Shown here piece by piece: positions 55,101-64,000 of a DNA stretch of 64,000 nt. The position numbers were made by a program, and so were the translations under genes. Source of the stretch: Mycteria americana (taxonomy: Eukaryota; Chordata; Aves; Ciconiiformes; Ciconiidae); the NCBI RefSeq assembly GCF_035582795.1, contig NC_134367.1, positions 85,109,062 to 85,173,061 on the forward strand, in the 5' to 3' direction. A model generated the notes under the pieces. That model was given only the letters and a program-made list of their open reading frames with translations, had not been told where the DNA came from and searched no databases. Each line of letters begins with the position of its first letter. Position 1 is the first letter of the stretch.

Positions 55101-58100
55101 CAACACTGAGGTGTTTTTGAATTCTGACAGCATGCCTTTGAATTCCCATATCCAATTAACAACATGGTATCTGTTTTATGCCTATGCACTGAATTTATAT
55201 AAATGTGAAACAGGGCAAAATATTCATGTTTCAAGTGCTGCATTATAACAGACTGTTCACTTTATCACTGAACAGCTGACAAGATGCATACAGAACAGAT
55301 GCTAGGAAGCACATTTGCATTCCCTGCAGTCCTGACTTGGGTAACTGACTCAACAACAGGAGCTACAAAATTGGCACAAGGTCAGTCTGCCTGGGGCATG
55401 TAAAACTGTCAGTGCTGAGAAATTCAGCAAAGATCGTCTCAAAGACAACATCTGTGCAGCTGAAGAAAAATCACTTGTTTCTAGGAAACGCAGGGAACTT
55501 AAGAATCATAACCCCCCTACTAGAGTTTCTTTTTAGCATTGCAGAAGGCAAGTATATTGAATTTCTATTTTAGTACCTCAAAAAATTTTAGCCGGAATCC
55601 AAGTTCAGTACAGGTTATTTACAAGCTCACTATTCCAGTGAGCAGTTAAGGTGCCTAACTTAAGATCCAACTGACTAAAGCTTGCAGGCTTCAAGCTCTA
55701 CTTAATTTTTTTAAACTCCAAGTGCTGCTGAGCTCAGGAAGCCTGAGTGACAGATCACCAGAAACTGGAAGAAAGCCAAGGAAGAAATCAGTATGTTTGT
55801 GCTCTTCCCAGTCTAAGCATCTGCTGTTTGCCACTGCTAAAAACAGGAAACTGGATAGGCATAGCAGATCATATCAAGGTTCCCTCTAGCCCATGCTAAT
55901 GGAGTGATTCCAGAGCTCCAAGAGTACAATACTACAAATGTGTTTGCCAACACCTGTATCAAGCTAAATTTGAGAAATCAGTTTAGTTTAGTTCTTGCTA
56001 TGGACAATCCTATAGACACCCCTGAAATGACCTGTCAAGAAAGTTGCAAACTTTGTTAAAACTATGAAGGGTAGGAGTTACTGCTGGAGAAAGTCAGACA
56101 GAAGCTCAGAAACTCAGTCTGAACCAGAAGATGAATTTCGAGTTCTATTTGTGTTTTCATACCATGCTTATTACCACATAGTATCAGGGTGATTTCTACT
56201 AGTGTCTCAGTATCTTCTGCTGATGCATTAAGTAATGCAAGTTACTTTTCTTCCTTCCCTCCTCACAGCTTTTCTCCTTGGGGAATATGACAAAGTGAAG
56301 AGGCTTAGTGGTTAATATATACACTGTCAGAGATTTCATCCCAGCTCTCTGTAGTGTAAGTGCCTTCTGCATTTAAAATGTTGTTGACTTTGTGGAAATA
56401 CATTCCACAGTTTCAGTTAAGGCTTTGAAAGGCTCTGTCTCCTTCACAGAAAGAGTTACTCCTTAATGTAGGGAGATTCATTGTGCCAGAGAGCTTCAAT
56501 TCCCAGCCTTAGCCTGAATAGTCAGAGCTGTATGTGTAATGAGTTATGCACCCAGATGATGAGGGCTGACTAAAGGCTAGCAGTATGTGAACAGCAGCTT
56601 AAGAAAAACCCACAAATAAACATGCTGAGACAAATCTATTTAACAATGTCAGAGAGGATCCTTCAAAAATAAATACTAAACAAGCACTTGTTCTTTTTAG
56701 CAATTGTCCTGAATTTAACATATTTCCCTTTTCTCACTTTTCCTGTTTAAAAAAAGACTGTAATAGTGAATACAGCTAAATCCTTAAATATAAATCCTGT
56801 CCAATGGAACTTACCATATTGCTAGTGAATCTGTTCATATATGCTGTGATGACACCAGATTTACTACCTGTGAACAGCTGACAACTGTCTGGCACCCAAG
56901 CACAACTTGTTACCTTAGAAAGACAAAACAAAGCGAGAAAAAATTAGAACAGAAACTATTCTCACTGCCATTTTCATTATGCCATGGCATTTGGTCAAAC
57001 TGATTCTTTACTGGTTAGCCTAAGAAAAGCTAAAGAAATCGCTAAAGAAATCCAAGAATTAAAATATACTTGCTCTCAGTCACATTTGCTATTGCTTCAG
57101 AAACAAAGTAAAGAGGGAAATATTGTATAGCCCAGAATATGCAGCCAAAGAGCAGTGAACTACTGCAGACTTCTAGATCTACAGCCGCATCATCAGCAAA
57201 AATCTTTTCGGTAGAATCTCACCAACCATTGGAGTGTAACGGAGATTATGCAGTGTTCCCTAACAATCTTTTAGACAATCTTTTTCAAAGGAATCCTAAA
57301 CTATAGTGGAGTTCTGCTTCTTATGTAAGGCATCTGTAATTTTTTCCTGTATTCATTTTTCTTAGCCCAGAACATAAGCTTTTATAAATCTATACCACTA
57401 TTCCATAGGAGGGAAAAGCTACAAAAATCAAATGCATTCAGGAAAGATCTTTACCTAGTACAGGAACACATCCAGGAGCAAGATACACTGGAGCAATGAG
57501 GGACACATTCCAAAGGAGAATCAAACAGATTAAAAACAGTTGTGTTTGGATGCTCATGTACAAGAAAAATGAAAGCAAGAGTACCTACTGCGAAGTCAGG
57601 CCACCACTTAAACTAGCAATATTAAATTGAAGACCAAGAGACTGATTTTTTTACCTGATGGAACTGTGAACTCTGTATAAAATTTACTGGAGGTTCACTT
57701 TGCTTGCTTTTCAGTCGTAAAATGTTATCAGCATATCCCCAGCTCAGGATAGCTGACCACTGAATATCAGTACTGTGCATGCTTCTCACACCTAAAGGAA
57801 AACATGTAATATTGTGTCACATATGCAACCAAAGAGTTGATCACTTTGATAGTCAACAATAAAAATCTCAGGTCCATGTTTTACCACAAGCTAGTATATA
57901 AAAAACTCCAAAGTTTCAAAATAAGATATTTTCTGTTAGGCTATGGCTTCATCTGTAACATGCTAGAAACAAACATAGTTTTCAGAGACTATGTAAATAT
58001 TCAGTGTTCTCTGAAGACCATTTGCAACCTGCACAAAGCTTTTTTGCAGAAATTTATCTATTGGGAGTGGAGAAAAGGGGAAGAGGCTGACAATACCAAT

Positions 58101-61100
58101 ACTTCCCAGCTAGAGAAGTGTTTGTTCATAACTTCAAGGAGAATGTTACTTATTTTTATTGAATAAATGTGAAGCTGTTTACTTTAAAAACCTTCACTAG
58201 TACATGTTACAAAGAAAACAAAAGACAAGTATGAGAAGCTGTTTTGCACATTATCAATAAGAATCCCTCTGAGAAGTTTTTCTGAAAGCAGAAGGTCCTT
58301 CACCTCTCTTTTTACTGATAACTTTCCTCATTCTCTGCCTCTAAAACCCATTCCTTTAATTATCCTTTCTGTTGCCACATGTTCTTTTCACCTGTTCTTC
58401 AGTTCTTCTTGGACTGAATCTGCTGGCAAGTTCTAAAGTTAGATCCTCATGCTTCAGCCTCTTTAATGAAAAAAATCAACTTAATTACAGGATGCCTCTA
58501 TGTAGTTTTGAAAATTACAAGCAAAATCCACCCTCCAGGAAGGATAGCACACATGTGGAAGCTGTTACTGGATTAATAAATCAATCTTTGGCAAAAGAGA
58601 CTAAATTTGAGAATTCTGCTGGAGAATAGTAGCATTAGATTTTTTATGGCTCATTTTCACATGTATTGTGCATGTAGAGAATAAGCACAAATTCATACCT
58701 TGCTCCTTGCTATATATCATCAAAAGGCAAAACTTGCGGGACAAACCACAGATAGCTTTAGTTGGTAAAGCCTGGAGAGCGCCAAACCTTTCTCCATGTG
58801 GTTGGCTAAAGCAGACAACAGGATCTGGAGCACTTGGGGAACCAACATATTCTCCCCACTTCAAGCCTTTTATCCATGGTAATGGACTCTAAACCAAGCA
58901 CAAATAAGATTCAAATTGAAAGGTGGTAGAAAGTTTTCAGAAAAATATTGTTTCTTTAGTAAGGGAGACTCATTCATATCACATTCCTGTAAGCAATCAC
59001 ATGGTAAGGACTGCTGAACTATTCTAAAAATACTAGAAAAGACAAGTAGTATCATCAGCTCAACTATTAGCTTTAAAGGGAGTTCTCCCACTTCTTTAAG
59101 GGCTGAGATAGCAAGCTTGTAGTTCAGTAGTTTAGTAGAAAATACAGATTTCTTTAAATGCAAGGATTCAGTTTCCCACTGAACTTCAGGGAAAACACAT
59201 GTTTGAAGTGAAGAAAGTTGAACTGTCCTACAGACAATGAAAAAGTTGAGGATGGAAGAAAGCACACTATGTTTTTACCTACTATAGGTTTGCACACAGA
59301 TTCCAGAATTCATCACTGAAAGTATAAGACTGATTAAGTGAAATGCTTTCCAACATCTATTTGCTATAACCAACATAAATTCAGACCTATCTTAGTTTGA
59401 CACAAAATATATCACAAATGCATGAAAATAATTTTCACTATCACTTTACTGATTTTGTGTATTTTCTTTACAGTACAATATGGGCAGTAAGTTGCATTTT
59501 TAGGAAGGAAACTGTAAACATAAGGTACAATAATTACAGCATATGAATGTTAATTAAACCATCTTGCAAATCAAAATGACATACTGGATATATTATTTCT
59601 TTAGTGTGTTCTCTGGTTTCTCTGAAAGCAAACTGCACTAGTAATCCCATGGCAGCAGGAAGTTCTCCTTCCATGATAAGCCTGGACCCAGGTCTGCTAA
59701 CATGTGCTGCATGGAACAGCTGACGAGGTGTTTGCCCATATGTTTTTATCATTGTTTCAAGGGCTCTTCTCTGAACAGGATCCTCAACAGCAGAAACATC
59801 CATCCCAAAATAGGTCTAGAGAAAAAAAAAAAGACAGGAAGGGGAAGAATAAGCTTGTCTAGTTTGTCTTTGGGAAAGATTTCTCAATTCATGCACACAA
59901 ATTTAGAGGCAGACTCTTCAGTTGTTTGGTTAAGACTTGGACCAGAAGCCATCCCACAATGGCTGTGCTGACTAAAAAGCCACTGAGAACAGTAACCTTG
60001 TTACCACTTCTTTATTGGAGATAACTACCATTTTAAGATTTACCATGTGAGCTGCTCCTACATGTATTCCATGACTAATTTCTGTCAGAGGTTTTCTTAG
60101 TAGACCTTTACTTATCTGTACAAAACCAGAAGGGTTGCTGGTGATATACAAAAAATTCAAGTAGTTTGTTTTCTGTACCTCTTTTTAATTAACATATTAC
60201 AGCTGGGGTTTGGAGTGGGGTGGGAGGAAGAACCTTCATATTTCAGGAGAGTGGAAATTCTTTCCTTTCTCTACTTTTCTTTTTCACATTTCTCTAATTG
60301 TGTACCACATACTTTTCCTCAGCCACACGGACAAAGGCCTTGACTTTTCACTTTAAAAAACAATGAACACACTCACACAAGCTTAATATTTGAAATTTAA
60401 AGTAATAACAACTAAATCAATACTTAAGCACAAAAAAATGGAAGGGAAGGAAAGCATTTGGATGGCTCCTTGAAAAGAAAAAGCCACCACTGCCAAACAC
60501 TACTGTTTTATTAGCTCTTCCAGCTATAAAATGAACACTAAACACATGGAACACATTTGAATGCATTTGAAACCAGGACTGCCTGGCTGAGCAAGCCTTG
60601 TGATAGTAAGGACTGAAGCTAAAGATGACAATCCGAGATATCCGTGTTACAGTTAAGTAGTGAAACTCTGGAATTCTTTACATTAAATGAAGACTTATTT
60701 GAAATTGAATTTACTGGAGGGGAAGTGCTCATTAGAGGGACAAAACACAAGATGTATATGAAGGGAAGAACACAAATAATGAGCTCAGGACAAACTGAAC
60801 TATTTTAATCGTATCAAAAGCTGCAGCACAGTCTGCCTAAATGAAAGGCTTCTTTTGAATAAGATGGAAGCAAGTACACACAAACACAATACCTGTATAC
60901 CACTGCAAACAACTATGCAGAAAGTCTAAACTCCATGCCTTGAGATGGGCATGGGGGATGATCAGGCAAGACGGACAAACACAAATTCACAAAGTCTCGC
61001 AACAGTCCCTGGGATCTTATCAGTTCCGCATTGAAATGGTTAAAGCCTTTTCTTATTCTTCAACACTTCAGGAGCAAGGGATCTTGCTTCATGCTGGACA

Positions 61101-63487
61101 TTTTCCAAGCAAGTCAGACCGAACTTTCCCCCATTAAGTTACTAAGTACAATGAACAAACACACTGCTTAACAAATACTTACTGCAGGATGAAAGACATT
61201 AATAGCCTGAACAGAGGCTTTGCCTTTTTGCTTATAACCAAACACCAAGTCAATCCAGTGACAGATTGTCTGGGAAACGTGGTCAGACTCCAAGGCCTGA
61301 CGATGAATCAAGATGAATAGACGAGGATCATTACGAGCCCAAGGTGGAAGATTGACATGGTTAACTCTGTCACCATTTTGACGTACTCCAAAATCAAAAC
61401 CTAGAAACAGGGGAGTAAATGTTCCAACATTTTAGTTGACAGTAACTTCAAAAAAGTGCTTATAAGGTTCTATGAAAGCTAACCATTAAGCATAGTGATT
61501 GCTGATCAACCAAGCAGCACCACTAACAGAAGTCCCCCCAAACACATTCAAGCTGTACATAACTCATTCAAATGGAAAAACCAGACAATAGGACACTCCT
61601 TTGCACCTCTGACTAATTACAAAAAGACTTCCCTTAAGTCCTACATAACAGCTTTTGTAGCATATCCTGCAAATTCACGCCAGATTTCTTCCATGCATCT
61701 ACTGCTTAGCATATTCAAAGGATATAAGTGTCCTCAGTTTCAACCCATAGGCTCAATTGTACAGCTGTTTTGGGTATATAGTTTTGGTATCCTCTTAGTA
61801 TACCTTCTCTGTTAACCAGAAAGTCGGGAAGGTAGAAAAATTCTGGGATAAGCTCCTTTACGTCAGTCATTGATTCATATGAAGAGAGTCGCCAGGTTGT
61901 ATTTGTAGAGTGAAAAGTTCTGTCTGGGATGTCAAAACTTTGATCTGTAAAGAAATCCAAACTGTATTTGTTGTATCAATGATGGACACGATAGCAGTTG
62001 CACATCTGCAACTTCAAGTAGTTAAGTGCTCTCCAGTTAGCTGAGAACATTTAGAACTTTTCTATTTCTATTACTGTGTGTTATATGTGCGCTGCAAGTC
62101 AAGTATAGGTCAGCTTTTTATTCTACATATGCTAAGGTATAAATATAAGATTTACAGCTTTATGGTCTAGCTTGAAAATTTCAGAATGGATCTATTGTGA
62201 AAGCATACCAGATTTAATTTTACTGAACTCAGCTATTTGGAATTCATAAACTATGCTAAACAGAGTAACATATAGCATTCCTGGGTCATTGGGACAAGCC
62301 CCAGATGTGAAAGGTAAGTGCAAGCAAAAGTAACCTTACCTTGATAGGCTAAAAACATTTTAGTAAAAGGTGGCAGCCTAACTAGGAAATGAAGCACAGT
62401 TCCACTGTTGGAATAATGAGATCCATAGTGATACGGTTGTACAGGGGGCATTGGATCATCTTCTCGTGCTCCTTTACGGTACTCTTCTTCCAAATACTAG
62501 AAAAGTAGTAGGGAAAAAAAAAAAAAAATCACAAGCCTCCTACTTAGACTGCATTCCAATAACAAACAAGAGCTTGCCTAAGTTGTCTAGGAATAAAACT
62601 TAAACTTTCAGAGGAACATACATTTAAAAGTGATTTGGAATCAAATACATTTTAAGTGTCTAAAGACATGTGATCACTTTTACAATCCAGTTAGGTATCA
62701 AACTCTTAGGCCAATTTAAATTACCTGTTTTCTGTTATTTATTACTTTTACTTGTTTTTCCCCCCTCTTGTTTTCTAATACCGCAGAGTCATTGTACAGG
62801 CTTTTCAATACTAAATGGAAAAAACAGTATTTGCAAATAATACACTAGACCAGGATGATATAGACCTAAGTTTGAAAGTCCAGCTGCAGATGCTTCCCAT
62901 CTCCAGCATGCTGTTATTTCCTACAGCCTTTAAAACATTCTAAAGAGCAAAAATCAGCACTGTAATCGTAGTAGGGCATGTTAAAATACCAGAGTACTTG
63001 AGGGAAAACAGCTTTTCTGTTATCCAGTGAATAGCCACCAAGAATAGCCATCCAAGAATAGCCACCAGTTCCACTGAAGTAATTTCAAATAAACAGCAAT
63101 AAGTTATCTTCCTGATATTTAGGAATCTTTAAATATACGTATGTTCATATGTAAGAAGATATCAATTTAACCTCCTCAGCAGTATCACATGGAAATACCA
63201 TATTGATTTATGATTTCAGGTACTGGAACAAACACAGGTTCCAAGCGTGTTATAAAACAATTCCCAGGAAACGTAGCATACTGCAAACGAGGTTTCCATA
63301 GACATAACATACTGGATTTGTGGTTTCTTTTCCCTCCATCAATATCTGTTAAAAAAAATTAAAGCCTCCACATCATTTATACATGGGAAAAAGGCAAGAA
63401 GCAAAAGTTACCCAAGTTACCTTATAAGTATCCACATAACGATCCTCTTTTTCTTTAGACTGCACAGCTATTGGTTTGACCAGATTT
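49029..63487 (-). CDS. LYST: LYST, 3' part (last 13 coding exons): lysosomal trafficking regulator
   Basis: Thirteen exons join in phase from 63487 down to the TGA at 49031-49029, giving about 614 residues out of roughly 3,800. Residues 1 to about 235 are most of the BEACH domain ([82 protein letters not shown]). After a linker, WD40 repeats follow (for example [12 protein letters not shown]...[53 protein letters not shown]...IAWC), ending SSYAAG. LYST is a cytosolic scaffold that sets the size and fusion of lysosomes and lysosome-related organelles; loss causes Chediak-Higashi syndrome in humans and related traits in animals (established knowledge). The ARM-like N-terminal bulk, the PH-like region and the start of BEACH are outside the window. 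Confidence 0.97.
50548..50573 (-). repeat. G-rich tract, predicted quadruplex, in a LYST intron
   Basis: On the transcript strand three G runs of 6, 7 and 7 are separated by TA and T, followed by GG. The tract begins about 40 nt after the donor of the 72-nt exon, inside the intron leading to the last exon. A GGCGGCGGC stretch lies just beyond. Confidence 0.8.
50613..50684 (-). CDS. LYST: LYST small exon (72 nt, WD40 repeat)
   Basis: The acceptor is CTTTCAG|ACTGTGG. It encodes [19 protein letters not shown] then KPIV. Two overlapping donors exist (ATT|GTAAGG and GTAAG|GTAAAA). Only the second keeps the frame and restores IVSLTF with the last exon. A G-rich tract lies about 40 nt downstream in the transcript. 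Confidence 0.94.
50897..51053 (-). CDS. LYST: LYST exon (WD40 repeat)
   Basis: The acceptor is GTTGCAG|TTGGAGG and the donor is GTTGTAAG|GTAAGC. It encodes [40 protein letters not shown] and AGGLENGVV. It leaves in phase 2. Confidence 0.96.
51054..52756 (-). other. LYST intron
   Basis: No additional exon or repeat of note, apart from short poly-A and poly-T runs (for example 52616-52627). Confidence 0.75.
52757..52854 (-). CDS. LYST: LYST exon (WD40 repeat)
   Basis: The acceptor is CTTCAG|GCTGTGC and the donor is GATTCAG|GTATAT. It encodes [20 protein letters not shown] then [12 protein letters not shown]. It starts inside an Arg codon shared with the previous exon. Confidence 0.96.
53154..53293 (-). 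CDS. LYST: LYST exon (WD40 repeat)
   Basis: The acceptor is TTTTTCAG|CCTTCAG and the donor is AACAG|GTAGAA. It encodes [20 protein letters not shown], then [20 protein letters not shown] and IIWDLN. The GH...D....WD pattern is a full WD40 repeat. Confidence 0.96.
53294..56814 (-). other. LYST intron (3.5 kb)
   Basis: The largest visible LYST intron. No gene recognised. The stretch near 55850-55930 weakly resembles the old dispersed repeat suggested at 7190-7480. Confidence 0.7.
56815..56913 (-). CDS. LYST: LYST exon (WD40 repeat)
   Basis: This is a 99-nt, phase 0-0 exon with acceptor TTTCTAAG|GTAACA and donor AATATG|GTAAGT. It encodes [20 protein letters not shown] then [16 protein letters not shown] is a less common acceptor trinucleotide, but it is supported by phase. 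Confidence 0.94.
56914..57654 (-). other. LYST intron
   Basis: Nothing beyond ordinary intronic sequence was seen. Confidence 0.75.
57655..57791 (-). CDS. LYST: LYST exon (start of WD40 region)
   Basis: The acceptor is CTTTAG|GTGTGAG and the donor is CATCAG|GTAAAA. It encodes [20 protein letters not shown] then [20 protein letters not shown] and SQFHQ. No ATG-initiated frame marks it, but both phases and the sequence match. Confidence 0.95.
57792..58698 (-). other. LYST intron
   Basis: The plus-strand frame 57837-58166 lies entirely within this intron, has no recognisable domain and is treated as chance. Nothing else was seen. Confidence 0.75.
58699..58888 (-). CDS. LYST: LYST exon (BEACH-WD40 linker)
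   Basis: The acceptor is GTTTAG|AGTCCATT and the donor is GAGCAAG|GTATGA. It encodes [48 protein letters not shown] and IYSKEQG. It leaves in phase 1. Confidence 0.96.
59585..59815 (-). CDS. LYST: LYST exon (end of BEACH domain)
   Basis: The acceptor is CTCTAG|ACCTATTTT and the donor is TATCCA|GTATGT. It is 77 codons, phase 0-0. It encodes [40 protein letters not shown] and [20 protein letters not shown]. The BEACH domain ends about halfway through. Confidence 0.97.
59816..61182 (-). other. LYST intron
   Basis: A short poly-A run near 59821-59831 and otherwise unremarkable sequence. No exon-like segment was found. Confidence 0.75.
61183..61400 (-). CDS. LYST: LYST exon (BEACH domain)
   Basis: The acceptor is TTTCTAG|GTTTTG and the donor is CCTGCA|GTAAGT. 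It encodes [20 protein letters not shown] and continues through [20 protein letters not shown] and [20 protein letters not shown] to VFHPA. It is 218 nt and ends in phase 0. Confidence 0.96.
61804..61944 (-). CDS. LYST: LYST exon (BEACH domain)
   Basis: The acceptor is TTTACAG|ATCAAAG and the donor is AGAGAAG|GTATAC. It encodes [20 protein letters not shown], then [17 protein letters not shown] and LVNRE. Reading into the intron after this exon gives a spurious longer frame; the phase of the next exon fixes the donor. Confidence 0.96.
62340..62496 (-). CDS. LYST: LYST exon (BEACH domain core)
   Basis: The acceptor is TTCTAG|TATTTGG and the donor is ATCAAG|GTAAGG. It encodes [20 protein letters not shown], then the BEACH signature [20 protein letters not shown] and [12 protein letters not shown]. 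It leaves in phase 1. Confidence 0.97.
62497..63420 (-). other. LYST intron with a small tandem repeat
   Basis: Contains a tandem of about 14-bp GAATAGCCA-type units at 63029-63068. No further coding signal. Confidence 0.75.
63029..63068. repeat. Short tandem repeat, about 14-bp unit, three imperfect copies
   Basis: GAATAGCCACCAA, GAATAGCCATCCAA and GAATAGCCACCAG follow each other with small length changes. Confidence 0.8.
63421..63487 (-). CDS. LYST: LYST exon (BEACH domain, first visible exon)
   Basis: The acceptor is GTTACAG|AAATCTGG and the donor is TATAAG|GTAACT. It encodes [20 protein letters not shown] then YK (22 codons plus one leading base), close to the human sequence. The preceding exon is beyond 64000. 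Confidence 0.94.
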
Positions 63488-64000
63488 CTGTAACAGAAGT
63501 AGTACTGATATCTTGTCATTTTTATAAAGATGTTGATTCACACCATTTAATAATGCATTATTAAGAATAATGCCTTTAGTATCATGAAAAGGACAAGCAA
63601 AACTTAATAGCACTTTACAAGAGAGTTCAGAAAATAAAAAGGCCACTTTTAGTTAGTGCTAAAGGCAAACTCAGATCCACAGGCTACCCCATAGCACAGT
63701 AACAGGCAAGCAAACGCTAAGTGCCTCTGTCAAATCAGAGGTACCATATAAAGGCAAAGACTTTGTGCACACAAATGTTAAATTGGCTTAACAGAAATTT
63801 ATCAGGGTGGGACAATTCACTTGGATCTAGTCACAGTTAAGACAATATGATTTTGTAATTGGCCAAATAATTTACAATATTATTTCCTTTTCTATTTAAT
63901 TTTCGCTAATTGGCCTGGAAGTCTTTAATCACATGAATTTAAACATACAGCTTTTATTTAAGTCTGTGGACTATCCATATCATATTAAGACAGTATATAA
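63488..64000 (-). other. LYST intron (partial) at the window edge
   Basis: No exon recognised upstream of the 63487 acceptor within the window. Confidence 0.7.

Noticed and set aside
61715-61803. Extension of the LYST frame past GLY after LVNRE into [11 protein letters not shown]
   Set aside because: This is read-through into the intron. The GTATAC donor at 61803 and the phase of the 61400 exon show where coding ends.

Overview
This is a stretch of a vertebrate nuclear genome, almost certainly a bird. The coding sequence is split into short exons with GT-AG introns, there are two CpG islands, and the only clear interspersed repeats are CR1 LINEs with the 3' end typical of avian genomes. The encoded proteins are close to the mammalian B3GALNT2, GNG4 and LYST. 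The sequence alone does not give the species.

All three recognised genes lie on the minus strand, in the order B3GALNT2 (low coordinates), GNG4, LYST (high coordinates), as I recall for human 1q42.3. B3GALNT2 is represented by exons 1-5 (16028 down to 1471, the first 214 codons). Its catalytic half lies beyond the low-coordinate edge. A CpG island at about 15.3-16.7 kb marks its promoter. GNG4 is complete in coding terms: two coding exons (37317-37222 and 30179-30051) give a 74-residue G-protein gamma subunit ending in a CaaX box. A CpG island at about 44.0-44.9 kb contains a splice donor that fits its 5' UTR exon. LYST is represented by its last 13 coding exons (63487 down to 49029), which encode about 614 residues covering most of the BEACH domain and the C-terminal WD40 repeats through the stop codon. 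I checked every coding junction for reading phase, and all three gene models join without a frameshift.

The region from 16.7 to 29.4 kb lies between the B3GALNT2 promoter and the GNG4 3' end. It holds a 5'-truncated CR1 element (about 20.34-21.76 kb) with a decayed but long reverse-transcriptase frame and an expanded terminal microsatellite. A second, shorter and frameshifted CR1 (about 40.95-41.55 kb) sits in the GNG4 5' intron. The rest is intronic or intergenic sequence with low-complexity tracts and short tandem and inverted repeats.

The genes do not form a shared pathway. B3GALNT2 glycosylates alpha-dystroglycan, GNG4 is a subunit of heterotrimeric G proteins, and LYST controls the size and trafficking of lysosome-related organelles. 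I found no undescribed multigene system. The observations most worth a second look are a predicted GNG4 upstream ORF whose stop overlaps the main start codon (ATGA), an unbulged imperfect palindrome of about 135 nt in B3GALNT2 intron 1, and a G-rich quadruplex-like tract about 40 nt downstream of a small LYST exon.
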